Source: Anaerolineales bacterium
GTDB taxonomy: Bacteria > Chloroflexota > Anaerolineae > Anaerolineales > Villigracilaceae
DNA length: 64,000 nucleotides
Direction of reading: 5' to 3'
Assembly: GCA_030680795.1 (NCBI GenBank)
Contig: JAUXUL010000045.1
Location: forward strand, 124,001-188,000
A model generated the notes under the pieces. It was not told the DNA's origin. It worked only from the letters and a program-made list of their open reading frames with translations, and did not search any database. Within the stretch, counting starts at the first letter, position 1. Every line of letters begins with the position of its first letter. Below, piece after piece: positions 17,239 to 26,479 of the stretch. Position numbers and translations under genes: made by a program.

Positions 17239-17910
17239 TTATTTATCCACAAATACCTGGCTTGTCACCGCCGTCCCCAATACGATATAGGACTCTTGAC
17301 CTTCAACTTTGATCGTAAGATTGCCATCGAACTCGGAATAATTTTTGATCGTGATTTTCACTTCGGGGATAACGCCGATCTTGCGCAGGTGGCGGAGCAA
17401 GGCTGGATCGTCGTCTGATACCCTTCGGACGGTAGCAGTTTCATCGGTCCGCAGGGAAGCGAGCGGACATGATTCATCAGTGGGCATGGTCAAGTCTGCT
17501 GTGGGGATTAATTCGCCGTGCGGGTCGCGTGTCGGGTTTCCAAGAGCTTTGGCCAAGCGCACTTCGAAATCCTCCGAGATCACGTGCTCGAGTTTGTCTG
17601 CTTCGCGATGGACTTCATCCCATGAATATCCCAGTGTGTTGACAAGGAAAGTTTCGAGCAAACGATGATGACGTATCACTTCAAGTGCGGCCTTCTCGCC
17701 ATTTTTTGTGAGCGTAACGCCTTGATGTTTTTTATAAATCACAAGCGGTGGTATTGAATTGGCAAGCCTTTGCAACATGCCTGTCACCGATGCGGGCGCG
17801 ATGTTGAGACGCGCTGCGAGATCGTTCGTGCTGGCGGTGCTTCCATGCTCGTTAATCTCGTAGATATGTTTGAGATAATCCTGAATGGATTGGGTGATGA
17901 TTTCTGGCAT
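17239..17910 (-). CDS. DtxR/MntR-family metal-dependent transcriptional repressor
   Basis: 223 residues: winged helix (TNDLAARLNIAPASVTGMLQRL), metal-binding dimerisation region with HRLLETFLV, EVHREADKLEHVIS and GNPTRDPHGELIP, and a C-terminal SH3/FeoA-like domain. This is the full-length soluble form of the family. The start at 17910 follows AAGGAATATC; codons further upstream stay in frame but have no ribosome site. It is the likely binder of the palindrome at 20271-20294 and probably represses the multicopper oxidase-ZIP operon when Fe or Mn is plentiful. Confidence 0.92.
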   Translation of the reverse strand: MPEIITQSIQDYLKHIYEINEHGSTASTNDLAARLNIAPASVTGMLQRLANSIPPLVIYKKHQGVTLTKNGEKAALEVIRHHRLLETFLVNTLGYSWDEVHREADKLEHVISEDFEVRLAKALGNPTRDPHGELIPTADLTMPTDESCPLASLRTDETATVRRVSDDDPALLRHLRKIGVIPEVKITIKNYSEFDGNLTIKVEGQESYIVLGTAVTSQVFVDK

Positions 17911-18010
17911 GATATTCCTTTTGTAAGGCGGATGACTCTTCGAGTACGATGTGGCAATCCCCGAAGGGGACTCTTCTGTCCGATTTACATGTTCTGTATT
18001 AGGCAATTTT

Positions 18011-19204
18011 CTATTTGATCAAAAGCCCTGTAACCCAGAGCATCAACATGCCGGTCAGGACTCCGCTAAAAATAGTCATTGGCATGGCTCCGCCTTCGCG
18101 TGCAGTATCTTTTTGAATGAGTTTGGCAATTTCGTAAATTACTTCAAAGATAGCGCCAGCGCCGATGGCAAGGAACAGCACAGCCAGGAAAGGCGAGGGA
18201 GTGTAGCCGCCAATCCATGCGCCGATGATCGCGGGGCCGCCGCCGATCAGCCCCATAATGGCAAGCCTGCCTATGCTCGGTCTGTCGCGCAGGACCGGCG
18301 CAATGATGCCAAGTCCCTCGGTGATGTTTTGGATGATGAAGCCGACCACGAGGAATGTGCCAAGGGCGATCTCGCCGACGCTGTATGCCGCGCCAATGGC
18401 AAGCCCTTCACCGAGATTATGGAATCCGATTCCAATTGCGATCATGAACGCGACGGCAAGTCCGCGGTCTGTTTCATTGCCCATGATCCTGGTTTGTTGG
18501 TTTGAAATGGCGTCCAGCAATAAGAATGTCCCAACGGTGCCAATGCCAATTAAGCCAATGCCTTGAAATGCAGAAGGCACTTTGATTGCAAAATCAAGCG
18601 CTTCGGCAAGCGTGTCCAATCCAAGAAATACAAGCAGGCCTGCCGTTACCGCCATGAGGAAGGTCATAGCGCGGCGTCCGAGTTGGCGCAGGGCGGGGAA
18701 CCAGAAGATGCCGAGGAATACGGGAATGACTCCCACGTACAAGCCGATCAGGGTAAAGCCCCAAAATGTATTGCTCGAAGGCTGCGGGGTTTCAAACGCA
18801 ACAGGGATCTCAACATTGAACGCGACGGCGTTGCTGGTGAAGATCGTAATTGCATACGCTTCGCCATAAGACCACGGATAATCAAAATGAATCACAGCGC
18901 GCCTAAGACGCTGTATATTCGCACCTGGTTCTACGTGAAATGGCATCACAGCTGCGTTGATGATGATATTTGCGATCGTGATTTCTTGAGGTCCCGTGTT
19001 GCGGACGTGGAGTTCGATGCTGTTTTGTTTGAGGACATAGCGCTCCACATCCAGGCTTTCAACGGGTGCGGCGGATTCGAGGCTGAGTCCGCCACCTGTG
19101 GAGAGGAAGAGCGCGATCACTCCAGCGAGGAGAATGATCGGGACCAGAAGCAGGATGAGGCTTTGGAAAGTGAAGCGAGTTTTATTTGTCGAGTTTTCAG
19201 TCAT
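18011..19204 (-). CDS. ZIP-family metal transporter with N-terminal extracytoplasmic domain
   Basis: 397 residues. One N-terminal helix, then about 110 residues of beta-rich sequence outside the membrane, then the eight-helix ZIP core. The metal site in helix 4 is HNLGEG. The matching helix 5 segment is QNITEG, so the usual first His is Asn there. The family imports or exports Zn, Fe or Mn. It starts 13 bases after the multicopper oxidase stop in the same operon. Location beside DtxR regulators suggests Fe or Mn as substrate. Confidence 0.9.
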   Translation of the reverse strand: MTENSTNKTRFTFQSLILLLVPIILLAGVIALFLSTGGGLSLESAAPVESLDVERYVLKQNSIELHVRNTGPQEITIANIIINAAVMPFHVEPGANIQRLRRAVIHFDYPWSYGEAYAITIFTSNAVAFNVEIPVAFETPQPSSNTFWGFTLIGLYVGVIPVFLGIFWFPALRQLGRRAMTFLMAVTAGLLVFLGLDTLAEALDFAIKVPSAFQGIGLIGIGTVGTFLLLDAISNQQTRIMGNETDRGLAVAFMIAIGIGFHNLGEGLAIGAAYSVGEIALGTFLVVGFIIQNITEGLGIIAPVLRDRPSIGRLAIMGLIGGGPAIIGAWIGGYTPSPFLAVLFLAIGAGAIFEVIYEIAKLIQKDTAREGGAMPMTIFSGVLTGMLMLWVTGLLIK

Positions 19205-19217
19205 GATGCACCTGTAA

Positions 19218-20246
19218 TTATTCCGTCACTTCGATCATGCCATTCCAGCCGAGTTCTGCAAACTCTGTTACATGGGCGTGGAACATATACATGCCGGGAT
19301 ATTGGTAACTGAACTCCAGAATGCCGCGTTGGGCCTGGCCTTGAATAATGGTGTCTGTGAATTCAGCTGAAGTGAGGCTTGTGCCAGTGGGGTAGTAGTG
19401 AAAAAAATTGGCATGCAAATGAAAAGAGTTGACGAAATCGAACTCAAGAATATTCACAAGATAAACGCGGACAGTTTCGCCGACTTTTATTTGTATGGGA
19501 TGATTCTGATAATGAAATGGGATTGCATTGACCGCATAAAAATCATTTGCGTCATCAAAATCAATATCGAAACCGCTCATCACCATGACCATTTCACGGT
19601 CAACGGAAGAGCGCCCCTCTTTCGGGTCAATGATGAATGCGCCGTAAAGTCCCTTTGCAATGTGACGCGCCAACGGAAAGACGTGGCAGTGATAAAGGTG
19701 CAGCCCGAACGGCTCCGCATCGAACTCGTAAGTAAATGATCCGCCAGGTTGAACATTGCCGCCGGGTCCTGTTCCGGGCACGCCGTCCATTGCACCTGTG
19801 TGGATGCCGTGAAAATGCAAAGTGTGCGGATGGTCGCTTCCGTTTTGGAATGTAATGCGAACAAGATCTCCCTCTGTGCAGCGCAGGGTTGGGCCAGGGA
19901 TGCGGCCGTTATACGTCCATGCGGGAAACTTGATACCAGGCACAATCTCAATTTCCTTGTTGATTGTTATGATTTTGTATTCGCGAAGTATTCTGCCGTC
20001 AGGCAAGGTGGATACTTCGCCGTAATCAAAGTCGGTCAAAATATCTGTGGGGTTGAAGCCGTTTGCTTCGTGGTCTACTTCCCCCACGGTTCCAGGCACG
20101 ATGCCGTCACCGTGTTGCATGGGCGGGGAGATGCGGCTGGTCTGCGGTTGTTGGTCGTTTTTTTGATTCAAGGCCACAGCACCTGCTGTGCCGAATAATG
20201 CTAGTCCACCTACTTTAAGAAAGTCTCGTCGGGATATGGATTTCAT
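19218..20246 (-). CDS. Tat-exported two-domain multicopper oxidase
   Basis: 342 residues. The N-terminus has a twin-arginine signal (SRRDFLKVGG). Copper ligands appear in the expected order: HPHTLHFHG, LHLYHCHVFPLARH and, in the second domain, NSFHLHANFF and MFHAHVTEF. This size and motif order match two-domain laccase/nitrite-reductase-like oxidases. As first gene of an operon with a ZIP transporter and DtxR regulator, oxidation of Fe(II) or Mn(II) outside the cell is the most reasonable role; nitrite reduction is the alternative. ATG 20246 follows CAGGAG. Confidence 0.88.
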   Translation of the reverse strand: MKSISRRDFLKVGGLALFGTAGAVALNQKNDQQPQTSRISPPMQHGDGIVPGTVGEVDHEANGFNPTDILTDFDYGEVSTLPDGRILREYKIITINKEIEIVPGIKFPAWTYNGRIPGPTLRCTEGDLVRITFQNGSDHPHTLHFHGIHTGAMDGVPGTGPGGNVQPGGSFTYEFDAEPFGLHLYHCHVFPLARHIAKGLYGAFIIDPKEGRSSVDREMVMVMSGFDIDFDDANDFYAVNAIPFHYQNHPIQIKVGETVRVYLVNILEFDFVNSFHLHANFFHYYPTGTSLTSAEFTDTIIQGQAQRGILEFSYQYPGMYMFHAHVTEFAELGWNGMIEVTE

Positions 20247-20270
20247 ACTTGCTCCTGTAAGGGTACTTCT

Positions 20271-20294
20271 AAAATTTAGTCTAACCTAAATTTT
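20271..20294. promoter_or_regulatory. DtxR/IdeR-like operator of the multicopper oxidase operon
   Basis: Perfect 9-base arms, AAAATTTAG and CTAAATTTT, flank TCTAAC. Read on the minus strand the core is TTAGGTTAGACTAA, close to the known DtxR/IdeR box TTAGGTTAGCCTAACCTAA. It lies 25 bases upstream of the multicopper oxidase ATG, where repressor binding would block transcription or its start. Confidence 0.72.
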
Positions 20295-20333
20295 ATTTTA
20301 ATTTCATATTATTATTTTGTCAAGGAAGAGGGC

Positions 20334-20362
20334 TTGACTTTTCACGGGGGAGTCTGTAAAAT
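20334..20362 (+). promoter_or_regulatory. Sigma-70 promoter of the sugar operon
   Basis: TTGACT (20334-20339), a 17-base spacer and TAAAAT (20357-20362) form a near-consensus promoter on the plus strand. The start point near 20369 leaves about a 100-base leader before the ROK regulator ATG. Confidence 0.65.
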
Positions 20363-20470
20363 ATGTTTGTTAGTCCAGTGAATTTACAAAGTCTCGGTGA
20401 TATTGAATAGTAGAGTTCTGCGCGTAGCACTTGTTAGGAATTTTATTTTCTCAAGGATTTGCCGTTAACC

Positions 20471-21619
20471 ATGAAAAAAGCAACTCATCAACAAACCAAG
20501 CAACACAATCGTGACCTGGTACTGCGGACAATCTTTGCTCACGATTCGATCAGCCGTGCAGAAGTGGCACGTGTGACCCATCTTACGCGCACAACGGTTT
20601 CAGATGTTGTCAGCGGCTTGCTCGCCGAAGGTTTGGTGGAAGAAGTCGGGCGCGGCGTATCGATTGGCGGAAAATCTCCGATCTTATTAAGCATCGTGGC
20701 TGACTCGCGCAATTTGATCGGTTTGAATCTTGCCCAGGATAAATTCATTGGAGCAGTTGTCAATTTGAGAGGGGAGATCAAAGAAATTGTGGAAGCGCCC
20801 GTCCATGACGATAATGGAGAGAAAGCACTTCAACTTGTTTATCAAATCCTCGATCAACTTACTCGCAAAAAATTAAAGCCGATCGTTGGTATCGGAGTCG
20901 GCACGCCAGGTCTCGTCAATACTCGCGAAGGCATTGTTGTTAACGCGGTGAATTTGGAATGGCAGTCCCTTCCGCTTAGCCAATTGCTTGAAAAGAAATA
21001 CAAACTCCCTGTCTTGGTTTTGAATGATAGCCAGGCTGCTGCTATTGGTGAATATGTGTATGGCGGCGACCATGCGCCAGATAAGAACTTGATCGTTGTT
21101 AATGTCATACATGGCATTGGCGCAGGCATCTTGATTAATGGTCGTTTGTTCCAGGGCGATGGCGGCGGCGCAGGGGAAATTGGTCACGTGGTTGTGCAGG
21201 AGAATGGTGAGCTATGCCGCTGTGGTAAACGCGGTTGTTTGGAAACCATCGCCAGCGCGCGAGCGGTTGTTCAGCAAATGAAAATGGATTCGCTTGAAGA
21301 TGTCATTTCATCTTTTCAGGATGGCAATTCAAAAGCAAAAGCTGTGGTTGGAAACGCAGGGCATTATCTCGGCGCGTCTCTTGCAAATTTGATTGGCACA
21401 CTCAATATTCAAAAAATAGTTCTCACAGGTGATATGACTCGTTTTGGTGAAGAGTGGTTGAGCGCCGTCAACACATCCATGCAGGCTGGCGTGTTTAGCC
21501 GCATGACCGAACGCACTACACTCGAAATCGGCAAACTGGATTACCGCGCCTGTATCCTTGGAGCTTCTGCATTTTTATTGCTCGATGATTATTCCCTGTT
21601 ATTCAATGAGGAAAATTGA
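20471..21619 (+). CDS. ROK-family transcriptional regulator (NagC/XylR type)
   Basis: 382 residues. An N-terminal winged helix (SRAEVARVTHLTRTTVSDVVSGLL) precedes a ROK sugar-binding domain with GIGVGTPGLVN, the DNDANA-like NDSQAAAIGE and the zinc site CRCGKRGCLE. NagC/Mlc-like proteins repress sugar operons until the sugar or its phosphate binds. The ATG at 20471 is chosen; a TTG 12 bases upstream is also open. First gene of the amino-sugar operon, overlapping the next gene by TGATG, so it probably regulates this operon. Confidence 0.9.
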   Translation: MKKATHQQTKQHNRDLVLRTIFAHDSISRAEVARVTHLTRTTVSDVVSGLLAEGLVEEVGRGVSIGGKSPILLSIVADSRNLIGLNLAQDKFIGAVVNLRGEIKEIVEAPVHDDNGEKALQLVYQILDQLTRKKLKPIVGIGVGTPGLVNTREGIVVNAVNLEWQSLPLSQLLEKKYKLPVLVLNDSQAAAIGEYVYGGDHAPDKNLIVVNVIHGIGAGILINGRLFQGDGGGAGEIGHVVVQENGELCRCGKRGCLETIASARAVVQQMKMDSLEDVISSFQDGNSKAKAVVGNAGHYLGASLANLIGTLNIQKIVLTGDMTRFGEEWLSAVNTSMQAGVFSRMTERTTLEIGKLDYRACILGASAFLLLDDYSLLFNEEN

Positions 21620-23001
21620 TGTCTTTGCAGTTGATTGCCCCCCGCGTACAACCTCCGCTGGATGAAGGCTTTCACCCCGCTGTTTTGGCTAATCGAAATT
21701 TTCAGCGTGAGGCTGAATCTGTTGGCGTGAGGTTGGTTCTCGGCTTGGAACGCAGCGCGGATGACTTCTCTCGCTTCGAGACTAGAGTCTTGCCCGAAGG
21801 TCACCCCAACTTCGACGCCAATTATCAGTTCATCGAACGCATTGTTAAATTTTTGCTTTGGCAGCGCGGTGGACACACACTGTACGTGGGCGGCTCTCAC
21901 AAGATTGCCGACTACCTGAAAAAGACGTATTCCGCGAACGGCGCAAGAAGTTTTGATTATAAATTTATGGGCAAACAGGTTTACGAGAAGAATTTTTCTG
22001 TCATTGCCTGTGATGTGGATGAAGTGCCCGCTTCGCACGAGACTGGGAAGCTGCTCGGCCGCAATTTGCAGGGTCATCGCATTGGGTTTGACCTTGGCGC
22101 CTCTGACAGAAAAGTGAGCGCCGTGGTAGATGGGACTCCCATCTACAGTGAAGAAGTGGTCTGGGAGCCGCGCAAACATGCAGACCCCGATTATCACTAC
22201 CGCGAGATCATGACTGCGCTAAAAACCGCTGCGAGCAAGATGTCGCGCGTGGATGCAATTGGCGGAAGTTCTGCGGGCATTTACATTGACAATCGTCCGA
22301 TGGCGGCTTCTTTGTTTCGCGGCATTCCTGGTGATCGCTTCGGCGAGATAAAGAATCTTTTCCTTCGTATCCGTGAAGAAATGGGTGTACCGCTGGAAGT
22401 GATCAACGATGGCGATGTGACCGCCTTGGCTGGCTCGATGTCCATTGAAGATAACGGCATTTTGGGAATTGCCCTGGGTTCAAGCGAAGCCGCAGGCTAC
22501 GTAAATACAGAAGGACATATTATGGGCTGGTTGAATGAACTGGCTTTTGCGCCGATTGATTACAGCCCGAATGCGCCTGATGAAGAATGGTCTGGTGACA
22601 AAGGCTGCGGCGCTTCTTATTTTTCGCAACAGTGTGTCTTTCGTCTTGCGCCGAAGGCCGGGATTGAAATTCCCGTAGACGTGACCGATGCCGAGAAGTT
22701 GAAAGCCGTGCAGGAAAAGTTGGAAGCAGGTCATGAGGGCGTATCGAAAATCTGGCAAAGCATGGGCGTTTATCTCGGATATGGCATCGCTCATTATGCC
22801 GACTTCTATGATATCAAGCATGTGTTGATCCTCGGTCGCTGCACATCTGGCCGCGGAGGGGACCTGTTGCTCGAAAGCGCGAAGAAAGTATTTGAAACGG
22901 AATTTCCTGAATTATTGAAGAAGATCGAATTGCATTTGCCCGATGAAAAAGTACGCCGCGTAGGCCAGTCTGTTGCGGCGGCGAGTTTGCCAATTGTATA
23001 G
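21619..23001 (+). CDS. ROK-family sugar kinase-like protein
   Basis: 460 residues. An unusual N-terminal region of about 150 residues precedes a ROK core: phosphate-binding GFDLGASDRKVSAVV, GGSSAGIYIDNRPM, NDGDVTALAGS and a C-terminal LGRCTSGRGGDLLL. The CxCGxxGC zinc motif of regulators is absent, and there is no DNA-binding domain, so it is more likely a kinase or kinase-like enzyme. Its ATG overlaps the regulator's stop. Likely phosphorylates the imported sugar or its deacetylated product. Confidence 0.75.
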   Translation: MSLQLIAPRVQPPLDEGFHPAVLANRNFQREAESVGVRLVLGLERSADDFSRFETRVLPEGHPNFDANYQFIERIVKFLLWQRGGHTLYVGGSHKIADYLKKTYSANGARSFDYKFMGKQVYEKNFSVIACDVDEVPASHETGKLLGRNLQGHRIGFDLGASDRKVSAVVDGTPIYSEEVVWEPRKHADPDYHYREIMTALKTAASKMSRVDAIGGSSAGIYIDNRPMAASLFRGIPGDRFGEIKNLFLRIREEMGVPLEVINDGDVTALAGSMSIEDNGILGIALGSSEAAGYVNTEGHIMGWLNELAFAPIDYSPNAPDEEWSGDKGCGASYFSQQCVFRLAPKAGIEIPVDVTDAEKLKAVQEKLEAGHEGVSKIWQSMGVYLGYGIAHYADFYDIKHVLILGRCTSGRGGDLLLESAKKVFETEFPELLKKIELHLPDEKVRRVGQSVAAASLPIV

Positions 23002-23012
23002 GATGAATATTT

Positions 23013-23870
23013 ATGAAACTCCACCTTAATACTGCCGAGATTTACATTCCAGATGACAAGCCTGTGGAAAAGGCGCTTTCGCGTACAACACATTTATGTT
23101 TTGCCGCTCACCAGGATGATATTGAGATCATGGCCGCACAGCCGATCATTGAATGTTTTCAACAAAAGGATAAATGGTTCACAGGCGTGGTTGTGACTGA
23201 CGGCCGCGGTTCGCCGCGTGATGGTTTATATAAGGATTATTCAGATGAAGAAATGCGCCTCGTCCGTTTTAAGGAACAGCGCAAGGCGGCGGTTGTCGGT
23301 GAGTTTGCGGCGCAGGTGATGTTGGATTATCCAAGCAAGGTTATCAAGGATGCATCACGATCTGAGCCTGTGGAAGATATTATGGCCTTGATCCGTGCCG
23401 CGAAACCACAGATCGTTTATACCCATAATATCGCGGATAAACACGATACGCACGTCGCAGTGGCTCTCAGGGTGATTGATGCCCTTCGGAGGCTGGACCA
23501 GGCCGAACGTCCCGCGCGACTCGTTGGGTGTGAAGTCTGGCGCGCGCTGGATTGGATGGTGGACTCAGACAAAGCCCAGATGAATGTTTCTGATCATGAG
23601 AATTTACAGTTTGCATTATTGGGTGTTTTTGATTCGCAAATTGCCGGCGGTAAACGTTATGACCTGGCCTCCATGGGCCGCCGCCGCGCCAACGCCACGT
23701 ATTTTGAATCGCATGGCGTGGACAACACGACGGGCTTGTCCTACGGCATGGATATGACTGCCCTGATGAACGACGCGAGTGTCACGCCCGCCGAGTATGT
23801 TCAGGAATTCGTTCAACGCTTTGCGTTGGACGTTCAAGAGCGAGTTGGCAGGATGTTTGAAAAATCCTGA
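23013..23870 (+). CDS. PIG-L (LmbE-like) family N-deacetylase
   Basis: 285 residues. The metal and catalytic motif AHQDDIE (usual form AHPDDE) lies near residue 31, and the third metal ligand is in HNIADKHDTHVAV. Family members remove acetyl from N-acetylglucosamine in several contexts, including archaeal chitin-derived sugars. It sits between the ROK kinase-like gene and the sugar ABC transporter, with no NagA-type deacetylase in view, so it probably performs the deacetylation step of this pathway. Confidence 0.88.
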   Translation: MKLHLNTAEIYIPDDKPVEKALSRTTHLCFAAHQDDIEIMAAQPIIECFQQKDKWFTGVVVTDGRGSPRDGLYKDYSDEEMRLVRFKEQRKAAVVGEFAAQVMLDYPSKVIKDASRSEPVEDIMALIRAAKPQIVYTHNIADKHDTHVAVALRVIDALRRLDQAERPARLVGCEVWRALDWMVDSDKAQMNVSDHENLQFALLGVFDSQIAGGKRYDLASMGRRRANATYFESHGVDNTTGLSYGMDMTALMNDASVTPAEYVQEFVQRFALDVQERVGRMFEKS

Positions 23871-23968
23871 TGCTTGCATATGAATAGGAAAGGAGAAAAA
23901 ACAGGAATTGACTTTTGAAATGAACGTTCGTTTGTAAATCGTTTTCCAAAATATATAAGGAGAAGAAA

Positions 23969-25327
23969 ATGCAAAAAAAACTGTTTGGTTTGTTGTCTGT
24001 GTTAATTCTGGTCAGCATGATGTTGACCGCTTGCGGCGCGCCCGCGACTGAGGCTCCCGTTGTGGAAGTCCCCGCCGCGACCGAGGCTCCTGCTGAACCC
24101 GTTGCTACCGAAGCGCCCGCCGCTGAAGAGATTACCCTTACCTTGGGATCCTGGCGCGTTGATGATGTTGCCGCATGGGAAGTGATCACCGCCGCCTTTC
24201 ACGAGGAATATCCCAACATCACCGTCAAGTTCGACCCGACCAATCCTCCCGATTACAATGCCACGCTCCGCACCCAGCTCGAAACTGGCACGGGTCCCGA
24301 TCTGTACTTCGTCCGCTCCTTTGCAACTGGCCGCGAACTCTTTGATGCGGGCTACGTTGCTTCTTTGAAAGACCTGCCTGGCATTAGCGATACCTTCACC
24401 GAAGCCTCCCGTTCTCCGTGGGCGACCGAGGCAGGCGAACCCTATGCCGTGCCGATCATTGCAGTTTCGCACGGTGTTTACTACAATAAAGACATCTTCG
24501 CAGCGAATGGCATCGAAGTTCCCACAACATGGGAAGAGTTGATGGCTGCCTCGCAAACCCTTTTGGACGCTGGCGTGACCCCCTTCGCCAACGGCACCAA
24601 AGACGCCTGGGACATCAACGAAGTTGTGATGATGCAGTTCATCCCCAGCAACATCGGCGGCTATGAAGGTCGTCTGGCTTATTTGAACGGCGAACGCTGC
24701 TTCAACAGCGAAGAGATGGTTGCCTCCTTCCAGCAGATTGACGATATGCAGCCCTTCCTGCCGACAGGTTTTGAAGCCACCAGCTACTACGACTCTGCCC
24801 AATTGTTCTCGCAGGGTCTGGCTGCGATGATGCTTGATGGTTCCTGGAGCATCGGCGGTTTCGAAAAGGACGCCACCGACTTTGAATGGGGCGTTTTCTA
24901 TCCGCCCGCTCTCGATGGCAAGGATCAGTATGTGACCTTCCACATTGACGCGGCGATTGGCGCCAATGCGGGTTCCCCGAACCTTGAAGCGGCGATGACC
25001 TTCCTCGAATTTCTTGAGTCCTCGGCCTTTGCGGAACTGCTCGGCAACAACCTGCCTGGCTTCTTCCCGCTGACCAAGGATGTTCCCATTTTGAGCGATC
25101 CGATTGCGGCTGACTTCATGGCTTTCAACAGCGCCGCCAAAGGTGTTGATATCCGCTTCGTTTGGGAAAAACTCCTCGCTGCCCCCTCTGGCAGTGTGGA
25201 TGCCTACACATCCCTCAACAATAACGTGATCGCTGTGTTGAAGGATGAGAAAACCCCGCAGGAAGCCGCCGACGCCTTCAATGCCGACCTGGCTGCCTGG
25301 TACGAACCCGCCGCAGCTTGCAAGTAG
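23969..25327 (+). CDS. Sugar ABC transporter substrate-binding lipoprotein
   Basis: 452 residues. The lipoprotein signal ends MMLTAC, followed by an Ala/Glu/Pro/Thr linker and a family-1 extracellular solute-binding fold (GSWRVDDVAAWEVITAAFHE; GVYYNKDIFAANGIEVPTTW; MLDGSWSIGGFE). It captures a sugar outside the cell and passes it to the two permeases that follow. Strong AAGGAG ribosome site. An ATPase for this importer is not in the operon; a shared MsmX-like ATPase elsewhere is likely. Confidence 0.93.
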   Translation: MQKKLFGLLSVLILVSMMLTACGAPATEAPVVEVPAATEAPAEPVATEAPAAEEITLTLGSWRVDDVAAWEVITAAFHEEYPNITVKFDPTNPPDYNATLRTQLETGTGPDLYFVRSFATGRELFDAGYVASLKDLPGISDTFTEASRSPWATEAGEPYAVPIIAVSHGVYYNKDIFAANGIEVPTTWEELMAASQTLLDAGVTPFANGTKDAWDINEVVMMQFIPSNIGGYEGRLAYLNGERCFNSEEMVASFQQIDDMQPFLPTGFEATSYYDSAQLFSQGLAAMMLDGSWSIGGFEKDATDFEWGVFYPPALDGKDQYVTFHIDAAIGANAGSPNLEAAMTFLEFLESSAFAELLGNNLPGFFPLTKDVPILSDPIAADFMAFNSAAKGVDIRFVWEKLLAAPSGSVDAYTSLNNNVIAVLKDEKTPQEAADAFNADLAAWYEPAAACK

Positions 25328-25357
25328 TTCGTTTGAAACTTTGATGGTGCAGAATTC

Positions 25358-25437
25358 TCCCTCATCCCCAACCCTTCCCCCCGCAAAGCGAGGGGAAGGG
25401 AGTCCCTCTCCAACGGGAGAGGGATAGAGTGAGGGTT
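25358..25437. repeat. Palindromic repeat, CCCTCATCCCC...GGGTGAGGG family
   Basis: Nested inverted arms: an outer CCCTCATCCCC with GAGTGAGGG, and inner CCCTTCCCC/GGGGAAGGG and CCCTCTCC/GGAGAGGG hairpins. Relatives lie at 61260-61327, in partial form just before 48875, and in frame inside the gene at 35572-35616. Here it separates the binding-protein gene from its permeases and could lower downstream expression. Confidence 0.75.
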
Positions 25438-25504
25438 CGTAACATCAGCGGATACTTTATGGCAGGGATGGGAAACCATCCCTGCCAGCATAAGAGGAGA
25501 GAGT

Positions 25505-26464
25505 ATGAGCCAGATGATTTCTTCAGGAAAACGAAACGCGGGATTGCTCAGCAATGAGAATCGCCGCAGGATAACCTGGGTGCTGTTCCTGCTTCCCGCC
25601 CTGATGATTTACCTGACCTTTATGGCAGCGCCCCTCTTTGACTCATTGCGCCTCAGTCTGTACACGGGGGAAGGCTATAACCCAACCAAATTTGTTGGCT
25701 TTCAAAATTATATAGACCTGTTTACAAATCCACTCTGGCGGGAAAAGTTTTTTGGCGCAGTTCTGCATACCAGCATATTTTTTGCCATTCACATGGTCGT
25801 GCAGAATAGTTTGGGATTATTATTCGCAAATTTGCTGGCATCTGAATTCAAAGGGCGGGACTTATATCGCACTATTATTTTTGCGCCTGCTACATTATCT
25901 GTGCTGGTCACTGGTTTCCTGTGGACATTGATTCTGAACCCGCAATGGGGCGCAGTGAATAAAATTCTTGTCGCAATGGACTTGAAGCAATGGGCGCTGC
26001 CCTGGCTCGGCAGGGAGAATCTGGCTCTGCCCATTATCTCATTGGTATCCAGTTGGCAATGGGTGGGGATGCCAACCGTTCTGTTCCTAGCGGGATTGAT
26101 GGGAATCTCAGAGGAACTGCTGGAAGCCGCGCGTATTGACGGCGCTTCGGAGTGGGCGATTTTCTGGAAGATTAAGTTCCCGCTGTTGAAGCCCATCATC
26201 GGCATTGTCGCCATCCTGACCTTTGTGGACAACTTCAACGCCTTCGATGTGATCTACGCCATGGCGGGCGCCAAGGGTGAGCCATCCTATTCCACCGACC
26301 TGCTGGCGACGCTGTTTTATCGCACGGGCATTGCGGGCGAACATCCTGTAGGAATTCCAAACATGGGCATGGGCGCGGCGATTGCCACCATCACCTTTTT
26401 GATTTTGATGACAGGTGTGTTATTCTGGCTGTACATGTCGCGCCGCAATTCAGAAGAAGCATAG
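25505..26464 (+). CDS. Sugar ABC transporter permease (MalF-like)
   Basis: 319 residues, six membrane segments, and the EAA loop EAARIDGASEWAIFWKIKFPLLKPI that contacts the ATPase. Typical of the first permease of carbohydrate uptake systems (CUT1). Good GAGGAG ribosome site. Partner of the permease that follows 15 bases later. Confidence 0.93.
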   Translation: MSQMISSGKRNAGLLSNENRRRITWVLFLLPALMIYLTFMAAPLFDSLRLSLYTGEGYNPTKFVGFQNYIDLFTNPLWREKFFGAVLHTSIFFAIHMVVQNSLGLLFANLLASEFKGRDLYRTIIFAPATLSVLVTGFLWTLILNPQWGAVNKILVAMDLKQWALPWLGRENLALPIISLVSSWQWVGMPTVLFLAGLMGISEELLEAARIDGASEWAIFWKIKFPLLKPIIGIVAILTFVDNFNAFDVIYAMAGAKGEPSYSTDLLATLFYRTGIAGEHPVGIPNMGMGAAIATITFLILMTGVLFWLYMSRRNSEEA

Positions 26465-26479
26465 TCGGGAGAAAACATC

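Noticed and set aside
18563-19312. Plus-strand open frame of 249 codons
   Set aside because: It is antisense to the ZIP and multicopper oxidase genes, whose motifs are intact; it has no ribosome site and a random composition.
24002-24943. Long minus-strand frame of 313 codons
   Set aside because: It is opposite the sugar-binding protein, which has a signal peptide, lipobox and ribosome site; the high GC third positions create the shadow.
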